DNA from: Staphylococcus equorum
Lineage (GTDB): Bacteria > Bacillota > Bacilli > Staphylococcales > Staphylococcaceae
DNA: 64,000 nucleotides
Direction: 5' to 3'
Assembly (NCBI RefSeq): GCF_029531845.1
Contig: NZ_JAMBPV010000003.1
Location: forward strand, 1-64,000
Position numbers and translations under genes: made by a program. Below are positions 56,696 to 64,000 of this stretch, piece by piece; the first letter of the stretch is position 1, and each line of letters opens with the position of its first letter. A model generated the notes under the pieces. It saw nothing but the letters and a program-made list of their open reading frames with translations. It did not search any database and was not told where the DNA came from.

Positions 56696-56995
56696 TTAAA
56701 ATAAATTATTTGCAGTTGCATATAAATAAACTGATGCAACAAATAATGCCATAGATAAAATCGTTAATATTAACGATAATATTGCAGTACGTTTGTAATG
56801 TTTTATAAATGCTACAAATAATATACCCGCGTTATAAAAGAAAAACAGTCCAAATAGCGTCATCATTAAAGTTATATCAGGGAATGCTAAATTTAAAATT
56901 GCGATGACAAGTGCAAATCCTAAAAACGGGAAATTAATAAAATTACGCTGAAATTTAAGTTGGTTTCTTTGATGTTGTTCGTTCTGTGTATTCAT
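56696..56995 (-). CDS. Small membrane protein of unknown function
   Basis: 99 residues with a polar N-terminus rich in N and Q followed by three hydrophobic segments (about 25-41, 44-62, 71-95). AAGGAG precedes the ATG. It lies 25 bp after an aldo/keto reductase and 59 bp before DedA, in the same direction, so it is probably in one transcript with them. No family recognised. Confidence 0.68.
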   Translation of the reverse strand: MNTQNEQHQRNQLKFQRNFINFPFLGFALVIAILNLAFPDITLMMTLFGLFFFYNAGILFVAFIKHYKRTAILSLILTILSMALFVASVYLYATANNLF

Positions 56996-57020
56996 TAGTT
57001 ACGCTCCTTCAACATGTACT

Positions 57021-57929
57021 TTAAGGGATATCGTGGCCTAGGGAAGCTGTATAAATATCAAACCATTCTTGATCTGTAATTGTAACTTCTAAACCTTCGA
57101 TTGCTTCGTCAATACGTTCTATTTTATGAGTGCCTAATACAGGCATGATTGTTGCTGGGTGCTTATTTAACCATGCCATAACAATGCCATTCACACTAGA
57201 ATGATATTTTTGTGCTAAAGGTGAAATTACGGCCATAATCCGAACAGATTTTGCATCTTCTAAATCGAATAATTTACCGCCTGCCATAGGACTCCATGAC
57301 ATCATTTTAACATTATCTTTATACATATGATTCATCATACCATTTTCAAGTACATCTATAGTATATGGTGAAATTTCTAACTGGTTTAATGTAATATGCA
57401 ACTTATCAGAAACAAGATGTTTACTCAATAAATCATATTCTGATTTATTGAAATTAGAAACACCAAATGATTTCACTTTCCCTTCATTAACTAAAGCAGT
57501 GATTGCTTCAGTCACTTCTTGAGGATCCATCAAAGGTGACGGTCTATGAATAAGTAGTGAATCCAGATGGTCTACTTGCAATTCTTGTAGAGAACGATCT
57601 ACAGACTTTTGAATATGATGCTTACTATGATCATAACGGTGACCGTCTGCTTCATGTATACGTTCTGATGGCAACACAATACCACACTTAGTAACAATCT
57701 CCATTTGTTCACGTAATTGAGGAGATAATTTCAATGCCTCTCCAAATATACCTTCACATGAGTACCCACCATATATATCAGCATGATCCATGGTAGTAAT
57801 CCCACGTTCTACCAATTCATTGAGATAACGATTTAATTGTTGTGGTGTCCACTGCCAATCTTTTGCTCTCCAGAAACCTTGTATTACTTTTGAAAATGAA
57901 ACATGTTGATTAATCTTTACTTTATCCAT
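57021..57929 (-). CDS. Aldo/keto reductase (YdhF-like)
   Basis: A 302-residue aldo/keto reductase with catalytic residues in MDHADIYGGY (Asp, Tyr), EIVTKCG (Lys) and LLIHRPSP (His). The closest pattern is the E. coli YdhF/B. subtilis YcsN oxidoreductase group. Substrate unknown. AAGGGGTG precedes the ATG. A different branch from the reductase gene at 40979. Confidence 0.86.
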   Translation of the reverse strand: MDKVKINQHVSFSKVIQGFWRAKDWQWTPQQLNRYLNELVERGITTMDHADIYGGYSCEGIFGEALKLSPQLREQMEIVTKCGIVLPSERIHEADGHRYDHSKHHIQKSVDRSLQELQVDHLDSLLIHRPSPLMDPQEVTEAITALVNEGKVKSFGVSNFNKSEYDLLSKHLVSDKLHITLNQLEISPYTIDVLENGMMNHMYKDNVKMMSWSPMAGGKLFDLEDAKSVRIMAVISPLAQKYHSSVNGIVMAWLNKHPATIMPVLGTHKIERIDEAIEGLEVTITDQEWFDIYTASLGHDIP

Positions 57930-57960
57930 ATTACCAACACCCCTTTTACTATTTAAAAAA

Positions 57961-58887
57961 TTAAGTGAATTGTAGCATGTCTAATTGATTGCGTATGCGA
58001 TTAACATCTATTTGTTCACCAATAAGCACAATGGTTAAAGGCATAGATGCATCGATAACTTGATAGTCTGGCAAACCAAACGCATATTGAAATTCATATG
58101 TATCATTTGGCATATCACGAAACTTTACGTATCCCTTTAATCTTAAAACATTATCTGGCAACCGTAAAATAAATTGATAGAATAGTTGCCTATCTATTGG
58201 TCCAGAAAACTGATATTGCATACTATTAATCCCATGATGATGTGTATGTTGTTTCATATTTCGTCCTTCATTTTGCGTTACTGAAATTAATTGCTCCATA
58301 TCTATATTTGCATAGCTCGTATAGAATGTCGGTGCATATGGATTAATTTCAAAAGTTTCATTTATACGTTCTCGTTCTACTTCATCAATCAAATCCATTT
58401 TATTGACTACAACTGTATGGCTCGCAGATAATTGTTCTTCCATCAATTGTGTTGTACTATGAGTATATTGGGCTCTGGTCAAAAATCTTGGCGCGTCAAC
58501 TAAGCCAATAACCACTGGTGGATTAACGCTTGCGACGATTTCAGGATCTTGACATGCCGCAATGATTTCGATTGGATGTGCTATACCTGTCGCTTCAACA
58601 ATAATATGGTGCATTGCACTTTTGTTTAGAAAATGTTTTAATTGTTTTATTAAATCTTGTTGCAAGTCACAACATACGCAACCATTTAATATTGACGCAA
58701 CCTCAATATCATCGCCGATTGCACGGCTATCTATATCTAAATTGCCGTATTCATTTACGATGATACTCGGGTTTTCATTATTACTTAGTAAATATTTTAC
58801 ATAATTACTGAGAAAAGTAGTTTTTCCACTACCTAAAAAACCTGTTATGATTGTAATTGACGTTTTTGGATTTTTATTTTTTTTCAT
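57961..58887 (-). CDS. CobW/COG0523-family GTPase (zinc metallochaperone-like)
   Basis: A 308-residue G3E GTPase. Walker A GFLGSGKTTF, the family's metal motif GCVCC, ATGIAHP, and NKMDLID (GTP specificity) are all present; a CobW-C domain follows from about residue 215, after a histidine-rich linker (HTHHHG). Relatives deliver zinc or cobalt to enzymes; a zinc role is likely from the motif but no Zur box is clear. The ATG at 58887 (after GAGTGG) is slightly favoured over the one at 58899. The aldo/keto reductase gene follows after 31 bp. Confidence 0.85.
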   Translation of the reverse strand: MKKNKNPKTSITIITGFLGSGKTTFLSNYVKYLLSNNENPSIIVNEYGNLDIDSRAIGDDIEVASILNGCVCCDLQQDLIKQLKHFLNKSAMHHIIVEATGIAHPIEIIAACQDPEIVASVNPPVVIGLVDAPRFLTRAQYTHSTTQLMEEQLSASHTVVVNKMDLIDEVERERINETFEINPYAPTFYTSYANIDMEQLISVTQNEGRNMKQHTHHHGINSMQYQFSGPIDRQLFYQFILRLPDNVLRLKGYVKFRDMPNDTYEFQYAFGLPDYQVIDASMPLTIVLIGEQIDVNRIRNQLDMLQFT

Positions 58888-59110
58888 ATAACCACTCATT
58901 TCTTAATACAAATGTCTGCATAAAAGTACAATTATTCGTATAATTAAACTTTTACTTGATAAAACATTAGATTTCTTCTAAACTTTATACGTACACTACA
59001 TTTTAGCATGGCACAGTGCAAAAGTGTTTTGAGGAAGTGTCACACACATCATAAGACGGATTCAGGTCCGATACAGAAGAAAACGGATAGAATGTCTGGA
59101 GGAGAACTTT

Positions 59111-59554
59111 ATGTCTGAACCACTTAATTTAAAAGAACAACTTTGTTTCAGTTTGTATAATGCTCAAAGACAAGTAAATCGCTATTATTCAAATAATGTC
59201 TTTAAGAAATACAAACTGACTTATCCACAGTTTTTAGTTTTAACAATCTTATGGGCTGATTCACCTGTCAATGTTAAGAAAGTCGTTACTGAATTGGCAC
59301 TTGATACAGGTACTGTATCTCCATTACTTAAAAGAATGGAACAAGTTGACCTAATCAAACGCGAGCGTTCTGAAATTGATCAACGTGAAGTATTCATTCA
59401 TTTAACTGACAAGAGCGAAGCAATTCGCCCTGAATTAGATACAGCTTGTCAAGATGTTGCAGTAGCATCTTCATTGAGCCCAGATGAATCTAAAGAACTA
59501 AACCGATTACTTTCAAAAGTAATCACCGCCTTCACAGAAGAAAAAGCAAAATAA
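59111..59554 (+). CDS. mgrA: MarR-family global regulator MgrA
   Basis: A 147-residue MarR protein, nearly identical in pattern to S. aureus MgrA: the redox-sensing Cys12 in [19 protein letters not shown], the winged helix ([27 protein letters not shown]) and [16 protein letters not shown] wing. MgrA controls autolysis, surface proteins, capsule and efflux genes, including norA, and responds to oxidation of Cys12. GGAGGAG precedes the ATG; 200 bp of leader precede it. A strong palindromic terminator follows. Confidence 0.95.
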   Translation: MSEPLNLKEQLCFSLYNAQRQVNRYYSNNVFKKYKLTYPQFLVLTILWADSPVNVKKVVTELALDTGTVSPLLKRMEQVDLIKRERSEIDQREVFIHLTDKSEAIRPELDTACQDVAVASSLSPDESKELNRLLSKVITAFTEEKAK

Positions 59555-59631
59555 TTTTTCAATGGCAATGGTAAATATTAGATAGTTCTTCTATCAAAAT
59601 TTATTCATTAAATATACTTGATTTATAATGA

Positions 59632-59668
59632 GAGCTCAAACACATTTGTGTTTGAGCTCCATTTTTTT
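59632..59668. terminator. Bidirectional terminator between mgrA and cydC
   Basis: Arms GAGCTCAAACACA and TGTGTTTGAGCTC separated by two bases, a near-perfect 28-bp palindrome, then TTTTTTT. Confidence 0.9.
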
Positions 59669-59700
59669 AACTTATAAACAAAATAATTTAACTTGTACGT

Positions 59701-61377
59701 TTATGAAACGTTCATCTCAACCATTTGGTATAAATAGCTTCTTTCTGCAATCAGAGATTGATAACTTCCAGTTTCTACAATTTTCCCTTCACTCATAACT
59801 ACGATTTTATCAAAATACGGTAGTAACCTTAAATCATGTGTTGCAACAACTAAGGTTTGAGCTTTGGCATGAATGATATCCATTACGCTATCTGTATGGT
59901 ATTTGTCGAGCGCTGTAGTAGGTTCATCCATTATCCAAATCGGTACATCTCTTAATAATAATCTTGCAATACCAAGTCTCTGTATTTCACCACCTGATAA
60001 TGTATTACCAGATATGGTAATGTATCTATCTAAATCGATATGATCCAAACCTAAATTAGCTAAAACGCTGCGTAACTCAACATCATCTTTTTCAGTAAAT
60101 AAGTTCTCTCTCACTGTGCCGTCAAATATCTGTTGCGTTTGTAATAAAGCATTGATTTGACTATATTTTTCTTCATCTACGATATTTGTAATATCTTGAT
60201 GATTTAATAATATATCCCCTGTATCACTTTGATACAAACCTAACATGAGTTGCAATAACGAACTTTTACCGGACCCTGAAGGTCCAATAATAGCAACATG
60301 CTCGCCTTTATCAATTGATAATTGGATATCTTGTAATACATAACTTGCTTGGTTCCAATACTTGAAGTTGAGGTCTCGAACCTCGTACAATGGCTCGGTA
60401 GGTAAAACTTCTACATGCATTGCTTCCTCCCCCTGCTTCATAGGATGAGCAATCACTTCGTTAATGTCATGGAAAGCTTCATCAGTATCCGCTTTAAAGT
60501 ATGCTACATTACTCATAGGTATCGCCTGTTCGAAAAGCGTCAACATCATTAATACGATACTTGTTAAATAAACAACGTCTAATTCTTGATTTTGTACTTG
60601 AACCACACCCAAATACAATGTGAAAAACAATGCAATCATCGACACAATATTTAGACTATATTCGTATAGTGATAAAAATCGTTGCTCTTTTGCTTGAGCT
60701 GCTTCATAGTCACCCAATTGATTAAGCACTTGTTTTTTATAAAATTCTGTTCGACCAAAACGACCCAACTCTTCATAACCTTCTTTATAATCGTAAAATT
60801 GGTTTAAAAAATCGCCTTGAACGTCGTTAACTTGTCTTTTCAGTATACGTGCACGCTTAGCACTTAACCATGGTATAACTACTAAGGTAGCAATCATGCT
60901 AATACATATTATAATTGCATGTACATATGAAAAGTAAATCATTACGATTGTAGAAATGATTGCTGTAACACCTATTACTACAGGTGGATAATAAACACGC
61001 AAGTATATATTTTGCAGAGCTTCAACTCTGCCAATCATTCGTGCAATTAAATCACTAGAATTAAATTTTCGATATACGTCAGGAACAACTGGAATTAAAT
61101 GCTTAAAAAATTGAACTCTAACGTTTCTAAGCATTGTAAAAGTCGCCCTATGTGACAACAATCTTTCAATATATCTAGCAATTGCTCTTATAAATCCAAA
61201 TAGTTTTACTGAAGCTATCAGAACCATTAATGCAAATAACGGGGCTCCCAGTGCACTTTGCGTTACCATATAACCACTTAAAAAGAACATGCTTAGTGCT
61301 ACTAAACTTCCTATAACACCCACAACGATTGAAAGTAACAAATCTCTATCTATTTTAAATTGAATACGTGGCTTCAT
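59701..61377 (-). CDS. cydC: Thiol reductant ABC exporter subunit CydC
   Basis: A 558-residue half-transporter: six membrane helices (to about 290), then an ATPase with Walker A GPSGSGKSS, signature LSGGEIQR and Walker B VPIWIMDEP. With CydD it exports cysteine or glutathione (here likely cysteine-type thiols) and supports cytochrome bd assembly. cydAB are not in the window. Starts 4 bp inside cydD. Confidence 0.87.
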   Translation of the reverse strand: MKPRIQFKIDRDLLLSIVVGVIGSLVALSMFFLSGYMVTQSALGAPLFALMVLIASVKLFGFIRAIARYIERLLSHRATFTMLRNVRVQFFKHLIPVVPDVYRKFNSSDLIARMIGRVEALQNIYLRVYYPPVVIGVTAIISTIVMIYFSYVHAIIICISMIATLVVIPWLSAKRARILKRQVNDVQGDFLNQFYDYKEGYEELGRFGRTEFYKKQVLNQLGDYEAAQAKEQRFLSLYEYSLNIVSMIALFFTLYLGVVQVQNQELDVVYLTSIVLMMLTLFEQAIPMSNVAYFKADTDEAFHDINEVIAHPMKQGEEAMHVEVLPTEPLYEVRDLNFKYWNQASYVLQDIQLSIDKGEHVAIIGPSGSGKSSLLQLMLGLYQSDTGDILLNHQDITNIVDEEKYSQINALLQTQQIFDGTVRENLFTEKDDVELRSVLANLGLDHIDLDRYITISGNTLSGGEIQRLGIARLLLRDVPIWIMDEPTTALDKYHTDSVMDIIHAKAQTLVVATHDLRLLPYFDKIVVMSEGKIVETGSYQSLIAERSYLYQMVEMNVS

Positions 61378-63005
61378 GTTACGGCACCACCTTTATCATG
61401 GTTTCTTCTCTCTTGTGTATCTATTGATGTCAAATAACCTTCTTCAATATATATACGTCTATCGGCATTTTTAATAGTATTTTCTCTATGTGCAATCGTG
61501 ATTACAGTTGTATCCACAAATTGTTGCGCAATTATATCTTGTATAATATTTTCTGTTTTCACATCTAAGCCAGTAGCAGGCTCATCAAAGATGAGTACGT
61601 CTGGTTGAGTCATTAGTACTCGAGATAGTTCTACGCGTCTCATTTGACCGCCTGAGAGCATCTCTCCGCCCTCTCCAATCCAAGTATCTAATCCATCTTT
61701 TAAAGATAGTACTTTTTCTTTTAAATCAACATCTTCTAACACTTTCAATATTTTATTTTCGTCCATCGATTGAAACATCGTAATATTATCGCGTATAGAA
61801 GCATTAAAGATATAAGGCATTTGACTTAAAAAGCCTAATTGCAAATTAGAATTTTGATAAGTCACTTCACCTGACTGAGCCTCGAAATGTTGTACAATAA
61901 GCTGCGCTAACGTAGATTTACCGGCACCACTTTTCCCGACGAGCGCAATTTGCTCTCCTCTAGAAATATTTAGGTTAATATTATTTAAAGCATTTTGTTG
62001 TGCATCATCGTATTTAAAACTTACATTTACCAATTTAATTAATGCAGATTGTTGTGCATTAGTACGTACCTCAGGTGCCAGCGTTTTTTCTTGTTTATCT
62101 AATAATTCGTAAACAACGTCGCTTGATCCTTCGCTTTGCTTTCCAGTGTGGAACGATTGTCCTAAATCTTTAATCGCATTATAAAATTCAGGTGCTAATA
62201 TGATTGCAATCGCAGCTGTTTTAAAATCAATACTATTGAATAAAATCAATCCTAATCCAGCTTCTAAAGCTACAAGACCAATCCCTAACATACTGATAAA
62301 TTCAAGCATGAGTCCGGATAGAAAAGCACTTTTTAAAATACGCATAGTTAAATCTCTGAATGTCGTACTTTCTTCATATAATTCTTGTTCTGTCTGAGCT
62401 GTTCTATTAAACAGTTTTAAAGTGATAAGTCCTTTAACTTTATTTAAAAATTGTTGACTGAATTGATTTAAATAGGTCATTTTATCTTTAGATTCATCAC
62501 GTGTTTTCAATCCAAAAATAATATAAAAAAGAGGAATAAATGGTGCAGTGACTATCATAATTAAAGCAGTATTTAAATGAATAAAACACATAGCAACAAT
62601 GATAAACAATGGAATCATCATTGATTTAAATACTTGTGGAAAATAACTATTAAAAAACGGAACAATACCATCAATACTTTCAGTCAAAGTATTCATTTGA
62701 ACCCCAATTGGCTCTTTTGACTGTTTTAATATAAGTTGGCGTCGCAAATCATATTTCACTTTTGTAGACATGCGATTACCTATCATTTGATTTATTGTAT
62801 TAAATGTTGCGCGTGCGATTAAAATAAATAATGTAAACAGTAATAGTATTAACAAATTTTGGTTCGTTTCCAATAACATTGCATTTAAAATTTCTGCAAT
62901 AGCAATATTCTGAACGACCACGGTAATAGCTAATAATGTACTGATTACAAACATGAATATTGGGTATATTTTATATTTAAATGCTAAATTTGTTAATCTT
63001 TTCAC
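61374..63005 (-). CDS. cydD: Thiol reductant ABC exporter subunit CydD
   Basis: A 543-residue half-transporter with six helices and a C-terminal ATPase (Walker A GKSGAGKST, signature LSGGQMRR, Walker B VLIFDEP). Forms a heterodimer with CydC. The GTG at 63005 follows AGGTGAT at good spacing; an upstream in-frame start at 63023 is less likely. It leads the cydDC pair and is divergent from uppP. Confidence 0.87.
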   Translation of the reverse strand: MKRLTNLAFKYKIYPIFMFVISTLLAITVVVQNIAIAEILNAMLLETNQNLLILLLFTLFILIARATFNTINQMIGNRMSTKVKYDLRRQLILKQSKEPIGVQMNTLTESIDGIVPFFNSYFPQVFKSMMIPLFIIVAMCFIHLNTALIMIVTAPFIPLFYIIFGLKTRDESKDKMTYLNQFSQQFLNKVKGLITLKLFNRTAQTEQELYEESTTFRDLTMRILKSAFLSGLMLEFISMLGIGLVALEAGLGLILFNSIDFKTAAIAIILAPEFYNAIKDLGQSFHTGKQSEGSSDVVYELLDKQEKTLAPEVRTNAQQSALIKLVNVSFKYDDAQQNALNNINLNISRGEQIALVGKSGAGKSTLAQLIVQHFEAQSGEVTYQNSNLQLGFLSQMPYIFNASIRDNITMFQSMDENKILKVLEDVDLKEKVLSLKDGLDTWIGEGGEMLSGGQMRRVELSRVLMTQPDVLIFDEPATGLDVKTENIIQDIIAQQFVDTTVITIAHRENTIKNADRRIYIEEGYLTSIDTQERRNHDKGGAVT

Positions 63006-63270
63006 AATTATCACCTGCCACATATTATAAACTGATTCAGTGAAAATTAAATGAATTCGCTCATTATTATTAGTACTTTTTTATGTTAATTTCATATTTC
63101 AGACATAATTAGAAATTCCTCTTTTTCAATGCTTGAATTCCTTTTATTATATTAATCTCAGTCTTTAGTCTAAAATTACATTTATATGTGGCGCATTACA
63201 TTTTTATTGTGCTATCATTATAAAATGAAAATGTATGAAATTTAATTAGTAATATGAAAGTAGGTAAATT

Positions 63271-64000
63271 ATGTTAATACTTGAATTGATTAAAGGCCTT
63301 GTTCTAGGTATTGTTGAGGGGTTAACAGAGTTTGCGCCTGTTTCTTCGACAGGTCATATGATCCTTATCGATGACATGTGGTTAAAATCAAGTGAATTTT
63401 TAGGATCAGAATCAGCTTTTACCTTTAAAATTGTAATACAACTTGGTTCTGTTTTTGCGGGTGCATGGGTGTTCCGTGAACGTTATTTCGAAATGCTACA
63501 CATTGGTAAGTACAGAGCATCTTCTATCGACGGCGTTGGTCAAAAACCTAATCGCTTAAACTTACTACATATTATTGTCGGTATGATTCCTGCAGGTATT
63601 CTCGGTTTATTATTTGATGACGTTATTCAAAAATATCTATTCAGTGTACCAACTGTAATGATTGGATTATTTATTGGTGCTATTTATATGATAATAGCCG
63701 ATATCTATAGTAAAAAAGTTACAAATCCACAATCAGTTGACCAAATCAATTATGTCCAAGCTTTTGTCATTGGGTTATCACAAGCAGTTGCAATGTGGCC
63801 TGGTTTCAGTAGATCTGGTTCTACAATATCTACGGGTGTATTAATGAAGATGGATCACAAATCAGCATCAGACTTCACTTTCATTATGGCTGTCCCAGTT
63901 ATGCTAGCGGCTAGTGGCTTATCACTCGTTAAAAACTTTGAATATATTCATTTAGACCACATTGGCTTTTATGCATTAGGCTTTATTGCAGCATTTGTTG
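63271..64000 (+). CDS. uppP: Undecaprenyl-diphosphate phosphatase UppP, N-terminal part (runs off the window)
   Basis: The first 243 codons of UppP (BacA). Catalytic motifs are present: GIVEGLTEFAPVSSTGH near residue 15 and PGFSRSGSTISTG near 178. It dephosphorylates C55-PP to the C55-P carrier for cell-wall synthesis. AGTAGGT precedes the ATG at 63271. The end lies outside the window. Divergent from cydDC. Confidence 0.94.
   Translation, partial: MLILELIKGLVLGIVEGLTEFAPVSSTGHMILIDDMWLKSSEFLGSESAFTFKIVIQLGSVFAGAWVFRERYFEMLHIGKYRASSIDGVGQKPNRLNLLHIIVGMIPAGILGLLFDDVIQKYLFSVPTVMIGLFIGAIYMIIADIYSKKVTNPQSVDQINYVQAFVIGLSQAVAMWPGFSRSGSTISTGVLMKMDHKSASDFTFIMAVPVMLAASGLSLVKNFEYIHLDHIGFYALGFIAAFV

Noticed and set aside
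58900-59110. Zur box upstream of the CobW GTPase or mgrA
   Set aside because: AATTAT-TCGT-ATAATT near 58930 is palindromic but does not match the staphylococcal Zur consensus.
1-64000. CRISPR arrays, prophage, rRNA or tRNA genes, intact insertion sequences
   Set aside because: No repeat-spacer pattern, phage gene block, rRNA/tRNA sequence or complete transposase was seen.

Overview
The window is ordinary low-GC Firmicutes chromosome and almost certainly a Staphylococcus other than S. aureus. MurB, LtaS, NrdEF, QueC, MgrA, NorA, the Sst transporter and FruRKA all read as close staphylococcal orthologues. As far as I recall it, the gene order matches the S. aureus murB-to-uppP segment. A NAD-type malate dehydrogenase, two tandem POT peptide transporters and the absence of saePQRS from its S. 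aureus position suggest the S. saprophyticus/xylosus/cohnii group. That is an inference. I see no prophage, rRNA, tRNA, CRISPR array or intact insertion sequence.

Layout. 1-3.5 kb: bacilliredoxin BrxC, a YkyA-like lipoprotein, a frameshifted GrpB-family gene, murB and a CHY zinc-finger gene. 3.6-8.1 kb: a PH-domain protein and the Fur-boxed sstABCD siderophore importer. 8.4-11.9 kb: class Ib ribonucleotide reductase nrdIEF. 12-14 kb: a 700-bp control region with NrdR-like, LexA-like and other palindromes, then an EamA transporter with queF. 14.4-18.8 kb: two POT transporters and a lipid kinase. 19-23.5 kb: a deoxyribonucleotidase, hisC and the OpuB-type osmolyte importer. 23.7-30.5 kb: recQ, an ABC-F ATPase, a ZIP transporter and ltaS. 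31.3-35.8 kb: pxpBC with a small membrane protein, then pabABC. 36-37.8 kb: queCDE behind a preQ1-I riboswitch. 38-43.5 kb: membrane proteins, csbB-like glycosyltransferase, aldo/keto reductase and mpfA. 43.7-48.8 kb: nagA and fruRKA. 49-55.9 kb: ybaK, galU, a PepSY-like lipoprotein, norA, a PPC-domain protein, DUF1361 protein and mdh. 56-64 kb: DedA, aldo/keto reductase, a CobW GTPase, mgrA, cydDC and the start of uppP.

Several units work together. QueC, QueD, QueE and QueF make preQ1, which the riboswitch before queC should sense. GalU, CsbB-like transferase and LtaS belong to lipoteichoic acid glycolipid, decoration and backbone synthesis. MgrA is the known regulator of norA in S. aureus. 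PabABC supplies p-aminobenzoate. FruRKA carries a cre site inside its promoter and tandem repeats next to it.

The least explained structure is the mpfA leader (43456-43567). It has two short reading frames, complementary GTGTCAC/GTGACAC segments, and a GAAA-tetraloop hairpin between a strong Shine-Dalgarno and a UUG start. Next are the palindrome-rich nrdI/EamA region and two families of repeats tied to terminators.
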